Shown here: positions 18,477 through 23,756 of the stretch, one piece after another | Layout: each line of letters opens with the position of its first letter | Position numbering within the stretch: the stretch's first letter is position 1 | Source: a virus | Strand: one strand, 5' to 3' | IMG/VR virus record: IMGVR_UViG_3300020428_000084 | Location: 1-23,756 of that record | DNA: 23,756 nucleotides | Notes under the pieces: model-generated | Seen by the model: the letters and a program-made list of their open reading frames with translations, nothing else | Told to the model about the DNA's origin: nothing | Database searches by the model: none | Made by a program: the position numbers and the translations under genes

Positions 18477-21332
18477 ATGGATTCATTAAACGGGTTATAT
18501 CCAATAAATCAAATCGGATCCGATGGATTCTCGTGGTGGATTGGACAAGTTGAATCTGAGAAGGCGGATGATGAAAAACTTTCTGGTCGTTATAAAGTAA
18601 GGATCGTTGGTGCTCATCCTAAGTCTTGTGAGGCAGTTTCATGGGAGGATCTTCCATGGGCAATTACTATGATGCCTGTAACGAATCCTCATACACCAGG
18701 AGGAGCAACATCAGTCTCTGATCAATTGGGTAAGGGAGTATGGGTTATTGGATTTTATCTAGATAATCTTCAACAACAACCCGTTATTATGGGTTCTGTT
18801 GGTAGAGTTGCTAATTCAACATCTGAAAAGACTGCTAATGATCCTACACCAGGTGAAAACTGTAAATCATTTACTACCTATATTCCGGAAGATGCTAAAT
18901 TAGCGTTTGATCAACCTACCCCTGCCGTTGGATCCCCTGCTTCGCTAACTTCTACAGAGGCAGGAGTAGCTCCTAGTGGCATACTAAAGAAGACTGGTGA
19001 TAAAAATCAAATAGTTAGTGGTCCAACAAATTTTCAAGTAGCAAAATATTCTAAAAATACAGATTTAAATCCTGGAGGGATTAATTTTTGTGTAGAGAAA
19101 GCAGATAAGTGTGGTAAAGAAACTGATCTTAAAAAAACTTTTACTAGATTATTCTCGGAAATGCTTGCCGAAGTTCAAAACAATGACGGCAAATTAGGAA
19201 CATACCTTATTGCACCATTAAGTGGTGAATTGCATGATGCAGTTGGCATAGGGAGAAAATATGTAAATAAGGCGATCCTTGTTGTAAGAACTTTTGTCGC
19301 GTCTGTAAAGGGATTTATTCTTGAAAAAATAAAAGCAGGTATTAAAGATTTAATTAACATGCTATTGTATCCATCGGATACTGGTAATTCATTAACACCG
19401 CTTACAAAATTCTTTAACGACCTTTTAGCTAATATTGGTTGCCAGATGGCAGATCTTGGAGATCGTTTGGCTTCTTTCTTGGAAGATCTTATTTTTGGAT
19501 ATTTGTTTGATGTATACAAAGCAGCAGCATGTTTAGTTGATAATTTTGTTGAAGGTGTTTTAAGTAAAATACAATCTTTAATGAATGAATTACTTGAATC
19601 TGTTTTAGGTCCTCTTCAGGACCTTTTAGGTGCTGCAGCATCTGCTATTAATATCATTGGTGATGCAATCAATTATGTTTTAGATCTACTTGGAATCCAA
19701 TGCAACGGTCCTGGAAAGTCATGTTCTAAAACTACCGTAGTTTGTACTAATTGCGATTCTGATGATCGGAGTAATTTTTTAGATGATCTATTAGATAATA
19801 TTACTGACGATCTATTCCCAGTTACGGGAGAAGATTGGTCTAGGTATACTTGTGATGAGGCATATGAAGGAAATGTTCTTCAACCAACAAAAGTAATATT
19901 TGTTGGTGGGGTTCAAAATCCCCCAATTCCAAATTCTATTCAATATGATATCTCTGATATTACAGTTGAAGAAGGAGATGAAGCAACTTTTGTTGTTACT
20001 AGAGTTGGATATCTTGATGTATCATCAAGTGTCAAGTATACTACTAGAAACGGTAGTGCTACAGAGGGAGCTGACTATTTAAAATCTAGTGGTATTTTAG
20101 GATTCGCTCCTGGAGAGTCGGAAAAGAAAATTTTTGTAAGAACTCTTACTGATACCGAATCTGAGGGAGATGAAGATTTCTTTGTGACAATCAAAAAAGA
20201 TTCTCCTGGAACAATTCCATCATTTGCTAAAAAAACTGTTGCTAAGTGTGTGATAACTGAAAGTACTATTAGGACACCAGGTCTACCGTTACCAGCACCA
20301 GGAGATCCCCCACCATCTCCTCCACCTCCACCTACTGAATCACCTGACATAATTATTCCTGATATTATTAACGCTAGAGATGTGAATCCTGATCCTACTG
20401 TTGATCCTACTGATACAACGCCAACCTATAAAGTAGTATCTGATAGGTCTAGTGTAAAGGAAGGGCAATTTATCAAATATACTATAACTACTACAAATGT
20501 TGAGACTGGTAGAACATTATTCTATCGTTTATTTGGAACTGGAATTACTCCAAATGATATTGTGGGTAATTCATTATCGGGATCATTTACTATAGAAGAT
20601 AATAAAGCAACTGTTATTGTTGGTGTAAATACAGATTCTGAACTAGAAGATGACGAAGTACTGACATTTGGTATTGCAGGAACATCTGCTAGTACCAATG
20701 TTATTATTCTCTCTGATACTTCTGGGTTTAGTTCTGAAGAATTAGATGCTAGTGAAGATTCATCTTCTAATGTAGACTCAAGAACTGATCCACCTAGAAA
20801 TCCTACTGTAGATTCTGGAAAGATCATTACTGATCCTGGTGGTGGAATTATTGATATTCCTATTGATGAACCTGGAGATCCATATACAGAACTTCCAGTA
20901 GTTATTATTCCGGGAGAAGGATTCCGCGCAGCTGCATTGCCATTATTGGATTCTACTGGTAGAATTACTGAGTTAAGAATTACCGATCCTGGATTTGGGT
21001 ATAAAATTAATACTCCCCAAACATCAGATAAAGAATGTATTATTGATTCTTTCACTATGTTAAATCCTGGTAGAGAGTATACTTCTTCACCTCAAGTATA
21101 CATTAATGGTGATAATACCATTGCTGATGCGGTAGTTGAAAATGGTAAAGTCATTAGTGTTAGAATTAAAAACAGATCTATTGTTTTTGATAGCTATCCT
21201 AAAGTTCTTATCATCGGTGGTGGTGGATATGGTGCTAAATTCATTCCATCATTCTCTTGTCTTGATAGAGATGTTAGAGTTACTGTTGGATCTGCCAAGA
21301 TCGGGACAGGTAAATATATTGATTGTCCTTAG
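18477..21332 (+). CDS. 5: Giant gp5-like baseplate hub protein with OB and Calx-beta-like domains
   Basis: A 951-aa protein; ATG 18477 is preferred to the TTG at 18468. Residues about 15-113 form a gp5-type OB domain: GFSWWIGQVES, SGRYKVRIVGAHP, DLPWAITMMPVT, GKGVWVIGFYLD, QQPVIMGSVG. Then helical segments (about 270-405), a Cys cluster (C409, C416, C423, C426), a Calx-beta-like domain (about 489-585, VEEGDEATFVVTRVG ... NGSATEGADY), a Pro-rich linker (about 602-619), a second Calx-beta-like domain (about 651-752) and a beta-rich C-terminus with Gly-Tyr repeats (about 815-951, DPGFGYKINTP, NPGREYTSSPQVYING). No lysozyme domain or gp5-type beta-helix is seen; these functions seem to lie in the 915-aa protein and the next gene. 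Trimeric hub protein under the needle. Confidence 0.8.
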   Translation: MDSLNGLYPINQIGSDGFSWWIGQVESEKADDEKLSGRYKVRIVGAHPKSCEAVSWEDLPWAITMMPVTNPHTPGGATSVSDQLGKGVWVIGFYLDNLQQQPVIMGSVGRVANSTSEKTANDPTPGENCKSFTTYIPEDAKLAFDQPTPAVGSPASLTSTEAGVAPSGILKKTGDKNQIVSGPTNFQVAKYSKNTDLNPGGINFCVEKADKCGKETDLKKTFTRLFSEMLAEVQNNDGKLGTYLIAPLSGELHDAVGIGRKYVNKAILVVRTFVASVKGFILEKIKAGIKDLINMLLYPSDTGNSLTPLTKFFNDLLANIGCQMADLGDRLASFLEDLIFGYLFDVYKAAACLVDNFVEGVLSKIQSLMNELLESVLGPLQDLLGAAASAINIIGDAINYVLDLLGIQCNGPGKSCSKTTVVCTNCDSDDRSNFLDDLLDNITDDLFPVTGEDWSRYTCDEAYEGNVLQPTKVIFVGGVQNPPIPNSIQYDISDITVEEGDEATFVVTRVGYLDVSSSVKYTTRNGSATEGADYLKSSGILGFAPGESEKKIFVRTLTDTESEGDEDFFVTIKKDSPGTIPSFAKKTVAKCVITESTIRTPGLPLPAPGDPPPSPPPPPTESPDIIIPDIINARDVNPDPTVDPTDTTPTYKVVSDRSSVKEGQFIKYTITTTNVETGRTLFYRLFGTGITPNDIVGNSLSGSFTIEDNKATVIVGVNTDSELEDDEVLTFGIAGTSASTNVIILSDTSGFSSEELDASEDSSSNVDSRTDPPRNPTVDSGKIITDPGGGIIDIPIDEPGDPYTELPVVIIPGEGFRAAALPLLDSTGRITELRITDPGFGYKINTPQTSDKECIIDSFTMLNPGREYTSSPQVYINGDNTIADAVVENGKVISVRIKNRSIVFDSYPKVLIIGGGGYGAKFIPSFSCLDRDVRVTVGSAKIGTGKYIDCP

Positions 21333-21340
21333 GAGTAATT

Positions 21341-22414
21341 ATGGCAAAAACATTTGACCAAAAACTTGGTGATGACTTGAGGGCACCTGGAGCTCCAACT
21401 CAACGATCTTATGATAATAAAACACCTGTAGAACCATCAACTCCTAATGAAGAGCAAGGACCTGTTTCAACTGAAATTACTGTACTAGTTGCTGGTAAAC
21501 GTTATACATTGACGGATGATGGTGGAGACCTTGAAATTCGCAATAAGTTAAATGGTATGGGAATCTCTATTCAAGAGAATGGAGACATCATGATGCTTAG
21601 TGGTTCTGGTGGAAATGGTAAAGCATGTGGTGGTAGATTCATTGTCAATTCCAAGGGTGGTCAAATAATTAAAAGTGGTCGCTCAGTTGCTGAATACAAT
21701 TCAAATCCCGATTCTTCAACAGAAGGTGGCGGATCTAAGGAATCTTCTACAGCAGGTAAAAATGAAACAGCAAAATCTGAAATATGTTATGGCGATTCTA
21801 TTACAGAAGTCCATGGTGAAGTAAGAATTAAAGGAACTAATATAGTTTTAGAAGCAGCAGATGTTTTATCTTTGATTGGTAAATCTTCTGTTCTTATTCA
21901 AGCAGGTCCTAATGGTGGTGGAGAACTTCGTATCAATGCTGGACAAATTACGGAAACGTCTGATACTAGAGTCGGTGTAGTTACAGGACAAAAATCAGAT
22001 GTTATTAGTGAAGAAGTGAGTCTTCAGTATGATCCTCGTGCATCAGTTAATGTTATATCACCTGGACATATGAATATTAAGGCGGCTGGAGATATTTCTA
22101 TGGGTGCAGGTGGAGCAATAGAAATGATTGCTATAGGAGCTAAACAACCTCTTGGATTAATTAAAGATCCGGTGAGTACTATTGGTATGAAAACTGTTGC
22201 TGGTGGATTAACTCTTACGAGCGCAGCATTTACTAATATTACTGCTGTAGGAGCACTTACACAAGCAAGTAATTCCACTACTATTACTTCTACGACTTCC
22301 TTAAGTGTACTTGCTGGTACTGGTATCAACATGCTTACCGGTACAGGAAATGTTGATATCACAGCAACTGCAGGTAACGTTAATGTTAAAGGACTGTTGA
22401 TATACCTGAATTGA
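21341..22414 (+). CDS. Needle/spike-like beta-helix protein (gp5 C-terminal-like)
   Basis: A 357-aa protein. ATG 21341 with AGGAG (21331-21335) 5 nt before it is chosen over an upstream start in the overlap. From about residue 40 it is repetitive beta structure: TVLVAGKRYTLTDDGGDLEI, GISIQENGDIMMLSGSGGNG, VHGEVRIKGTNIVLEAADVL, SVLIQAGPNGGGELRINAGQ, and a Thr/Ala-rich C-terminus (GTGNVDITATAGNVNVKG). This resembles the beta-helix of the T4 gp5 C-terminus that forms the cell-puncturing needle. The gene follows the gp5-like gene directly, so the two together would correspond to one split T4 gp5. Function by fold and position; alternative is another spike-like virion protein. Confidence 0.7.
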   Translation: MAKTFDQKLGDDLRAPGAPTQRSYDNKTPVEPSTPNEEQGPVSTEITVLVAGKRYTLTDDGGDLEIRNKLNGMGISIQENGDIMMLSGSGGNGKACGGRFIVNSKGGQIIKSGRSVAEYNSNPDSSTEGGGSKESSTAGKNETAKSEICYGDSITEVHGEVRIKGTNIVLEAADVLSLIGKSSVLIQAGPNGGGELRINAGQITETSDTRVGVVTGQKSDVISEEVSLQYDPRASVNVISPGHMNIKAAGDISMGAGGAIEMIAIGAKQPLGLIKDPVSTIGMKTVAGGLTLTSAAFTNITAVGALTQASNSTTITSTTSLSVLAGTGINMLTGTGNVDITATAGNVNVKGLLIYLN

Positions 22415-22463
22415 TAAGTTAAGGTTATAACATTCATCGGATATCCGTATCACAAACTGGCAC

Positions 22464-22489
22464 AAGGGGGAGTCAAAACTCCCCTTTTT
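22464..22489 (+). terminator. Rho-independent terminator closing the tail cluster
   Basis: GGGGAGT (22467-22473) pairs with ACTCCCC (22478-22484) around a 4-nt loop, extended by A-T/G-T pairs, then five T (22485-22489), about 50 nt after the needle gene stop. Confidence 0.9.
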
Positions 22490-22548
22490 CATGCTAAATT
22501 ACTCTTGTAGCAAATCAGGGAAGTGCCTCAATTAATCGCACATACCAC

Positions 22549-22577
22549 TTGACGCGCATCGCAACATGTGCTACAAT
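22549..22577 (+). promoter_or_regulatory. Sigma70-type promoter of mini-barrel copy 2
   Basis: TTGACG (22549-22554), 17-nt spacer, TACAAT (22572-22577): a strong vegetative promoter match. The region 22415-22657 holds only the terminator, this promoter and a structured leader; no gene was seen in it. Confidence 0.85.
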
Positions 22578-22587
22578 CTGTACAAGC

Positions 22588-22631
22588 GATTGGGAGAACC
22601 CAATCCAACATCTGTGGGTAATCACTCCACA
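22588..22631 (+). promoter_or_regulatory. Structured 5' leader (two hairpins) of mini-barrel copy 2
   Basis: A perfect 7-bp hairpin, GATTGGG (22588-22594) AGAA CCCAATC (22599-22605), sits at or just after the predicted transcript start (about 22584). A second, weaker stem TGTGG (22613-22617) with CCACA (22627-22631) follows. 5'-terminal hairpins of this type stabilise mRNAs such as ompA; here that role is inferred. Confidence 0.55.
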
Positions 22632-22657
22632 AGTAAACTAAAAGGTAATTAAACAAA

Positions 22658-23029
22658 ATGATCAAATCTGTATTTGCAGCAACCGCTGCCCTGTCCGTCT
22701 CTGCTGGTGCTGCATTCGCCGGACCCTACGTTAACGTAGAAGCTAATTCCGGTTGGACGGGATCCGATTATTCTGGAACCGCAACGGACCTTCACGTGGG
22801 TTACGAAGGCGCACTAGGTGACTCTGCATCATACTATGTCCAAGGCGGCGCTAGCGTAGTTGCTCCTGACGGTGCTGAAAGCGACACCGTTCCTTCAGGC
22901 AAGGCAGGCGTTGGTATCTCCTTGAGCGATGCTCTTGGTGCATATGGTGAAGTATCGTTCGTTGGTTCGGGTGATAGCGACGTTGATCGCGGTTATGGAA
23001 CAAAATTGGGTTTGAAGTATAACTTCTGA
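22658..23029 (+). CDS. Small secreted beta-barrel-like protein (copy 2)
   Basis: A 123-aa protein with a signal peptide (MIKSVFAATAALSVSAGAAF, cut after AFA before GPYV). The mature part has about six amphipathic strands (DLHVGYEGALG, SYYVQGGASVVAPDGAESDT, KAGVGISLSDALG, AYGEVSFVGSG) and ends in the aromatic YGTKLGLKYNF, as outer-membrane barrels do. It is homologous to the protein at 5697-6059 over the whole mature length, but lies under its own sigma70 promoter rather than a Pho-type one. The leader is structured and a UUCG terminator closes the single-gene transcript. GC content and codon use appear higher than in the tail genes. Six strands are fewer than a normal monomeric barrel, so an oligomer or periplasmic fold is possible. 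No family name is recognised. Confidence 0.8.
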   Translation: MIKSVFAATAALSVSAGAAFAGPYVNVEANSGWTGSDYSGTATDLHVGYEGALGDSASYYVQGGASVVAPDGAESDTVPSGKAGVGISLSDALGAYGEVSFVGSGDSDVDRGYGTKLGLKYNF

Positions 23030-23046
23030 TCTCCTGACATAACTGA

Positions 23047-23071
23047 GAGGACCTTCGGGTCCTCTTTTTTT
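23047..23071 (+). terminator. Rho-independent terminator with UUCG tetraloop
   Basis: GAGGACC (23047-23053), TTCG loop, GGTCCTC (23058-23064), seven T (23065-23071). A C(UUCG)G tetraloop closes a perfect 7-bp stem, an unusually stable design, 17 nt after the mini-barrel stop. Confidence 0.95.
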
Positions 23072-23077
23072 ATGCTT

Positions 23078-23084
23078 CTAAATA
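23078..23084 (+). promoter_or_regulatory. Candidate late promoter for the 104-aa gene
   Basis: CTAAATA, 22 nt before the ATG at 23107, the same one-base variant and spacing as the - strand site upstream of gp4. Weak evidence by itself. Confidence 0.35.
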
Positions 23085-23106
23085 AACCAGGTGTGATCTA
23101 GGTTTT

Positions 23107-23421
23107 ATGCTGTCTACAAAATACCGACTGCGAATGGAGTTTATTTGTAAATGTATTGCGAATGGTGAAGAGGTAAAATTAGATGATATGATTTGGGCAG
23201 AGAAATTGGCAAAGAGTCATACTACTGCTCGTGATTGGTTACAGCAAGCACGAAGACAATCTTCTCAGGAAATTGAAAACGGTAGTACAGATGATTTTTT
23301 GAATAGGATGGGATTAGGAGATCCCGACCCATCCAAACATAAGAAGGGGTTTACAAGTGCAGATGATATGCTAGAATGGTTTCAGCAAGATAAACCTGAT
23401 GACTGGCGTCAACGTGACTAA
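23107..23421 (+). CDS. Conserved cyanophage protein, 104 aa, unknown
   Basis: A 104-aa soluble protein. The N-terminal half is helical with KYRLRMEFICKCIANGEEVK and LDDMIWAEKLAKSHTTARDW, then LQQARRQSSQEIE; the C-terminal half has DDFLNRMGLGDPDPSKHKKG and ends in WFQQDKPDDWRQRD. The pattern is familiar from many T4-like cyanophages, where it is a conserved hypothetical gene; I know no function. The helical N-terminus with Arg/Lys faces could be a nucleic-acid-binding domain. It is the first gene after the UUCG terminator, with a candidate late promoter 22 nt upstream. Confidence 0.75.
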   Translation: MLSTKYRLRMEFICKCIANGEEVKLDDMIWAEKLAKSHTTARDWLQQARRQSSQEIENGSTDDFLNRMGLGDPDPSKHKKGFTSADDMLEWFQQDKPDDWRQRD

Positions 23422-23439
23422 TTGAGTTATACTAATATT

Positions 23440-23646
23440 ATGAATGTAGTTCGTTTAAGAATGGTGGGTAGTGCTTTAGTTATTATTGCTTACTTTATTG
23501 TCCTTCATGTAAATGTATTGGTTGGTGTAACAGCACACTTTGTTGCAGATCTTATTTCAATACCTTACTTCATAAAGACAAAATCATGGGATGTGGTTAT
23601 AATGTTAGCATTCCTACTATTCATTTCGTTATCTAAGTTACTATGA
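23440..23646 (+). CDS. Small membrane protein, 68 aa
   Basis: A TTG at 23422 is an upstream alternative; ATG 23440 is chosen. The product has at least two hydrophobic segments: MVGSALVIIAYFIVLHVNVL (about residues 8-27) and WDVVIMLAFLLFISLSKLL at the C-terminus, with a polar/aromatic middle (HFVADLISIPYFIKTKS). It is an integral membrane protein with two or three spans. Its stop overlaps the next start (ATGA at 23643-23646). No family is recognised; host inner-membrane location is inferred. Confidence 0.6.
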   Translation: MNVVRLRMVGSALVIIAYFIVLHVNVLVGVTAHFVADLISIPYFIKTKSWDVVIMLAFLLFISLSKLL

Positions 23647-23756
23647 ATATCTTTGTGACCTCTCCCAGTCCTTGGGAGTCTGCTGTGACTCTCCCTGACA
23701 AGCACATCGTCAAGATGCCCCTAGAGACCTGTCAGATGCTTGCTATTGTATGCTCT
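23643..23756 (+). CDS. Conserved phage protein, N-terminus only (partial)
   Basis: ATG 23643 overlaps the preceding stop (ATGA), and the frame is open for 38 codons to the window edge. The N-terminus MNIFVTSPSPWESAVTLPDK then HIVKMPLETCQMLAIVCS matches a conserved phage family with a DKH-VVKM-LE-QML motif, found in many phage genomes and sometimes annotated as pyrimidine-dimer glycosylase-related. I cannot confirm that name from 38 residues. It uses GC-rich codons compared with the tail genes. Confidence 0.7.
   Translation, partial: MNIFVTSPSPWESAVTLPDKHIVKMPLETCQMLAIVCS

Noticed and set aside
20075-21055. Leftward Gly/Pro/Ser-rich ORFs opposite the gp5-like C-terminus
   Set aside because: Low-complexity complement of the Pro-rich linker and Calx-beta region; no start signals.
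22024-22437. 137-aa leftward ORF opposite the needle-like gene
   Set aside because: Its hydrophobic Val/Ile/Ala content mirrors the repetitive Thr/Ala/Gly codons of the beta-helix; it also starts across the terminator region.

Overview
The window looks like part of the genome of a T4-like cyanophage (contractile-tailed, marine Synechococcus/Prochlorococcus type). The evidence is a T4 replication/late-transcription core (gp32, gp33), T4 baseplate and head-completion genes (gp4, gp48, gp53, gp26, gp5-like and gp27-like hub proteins), and typical cyanophage host-like genes (thyX, phoH, pstS with a Pho-type promoter, a DUF1825-like gene, a DUF4278-like small protein). Genes are packed tightly, many with ATGA/TGATG overlaps. 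I saw no tRNA, CRISPR array, insertion sequence or integrase.

Layout. (1) 1-4396, + strand: an early/middle operon. Tiny cyanophage proteins separated by strong hairpin-T7 terminators lead into thyX, two small ORFs, phoH, a PD-(D/E)XK exonuclease, gp33 and a DUF1825-like protein. (2) 4397-5554: gp32 with its own consensus sigma70 promoter, whose -35 and spacer lie inside a 9-bp inverted repeat, plus a 38-aa membrane ORF and a terminator. (3) 5560-7126: a phosphate-stress cassette, with a TTAA-repeat/palindromic Pho-box-like element, a small secreted beta-barrel-like protein and PstS. (4) 7142-10075, - strand: gp4, a probable gp2, gp48 and gp53, convergent with pstS. (5) 10108-22414, + strand: the central tail and baseplate hub cluster. 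It holds a tail-tube-like protein, gp26, a 48-aa chaperone-like ORF, two large proteins with the same N-terminal motif (one with a degenerate M23 domain plus a SleB-like hydrolase domain), a gp27-like hub, a small acidic protein, a giant gp5-like OB-fold protein with Calx-beta-like domains, and a separate beta-helix/needle-like protein. (6) 22415-23071: a second small secreted barrel-like protein, clearly related to the one before pstS, on its own sigma70 promoter with a structured 5' leader and a UUCG terminator. (7) 23078-23756: small conserved cyanophage genes, the last cut by the window end.

How it works together. Left-hand genes supply nucleotide synthesis (ThyX), DNA processing and single-strand binding, and the late-transcription factor gp33. 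T4-style late promoters (ATAAATA or CTAAATA, 18-28 nt before start codons) would then switch on the tail genes. The pstS cassette should respond to host PhoB under phosphate limitation.

Most worth a second look: the paired secreted mini-barrel family on two different host-type promoters; the hub's division of labour (puncture OB domain, needle and cell-wall hydrolase on three polypeptides, with no lysozyme evident in the gp5-like protein); the paralogous N-termini of the two giant tail proteins; and several compact regulatory designs (gp32 promoter hairpin, Pho palindrome, face-to-face late promoters, a duplicated 50-nt terminator element).
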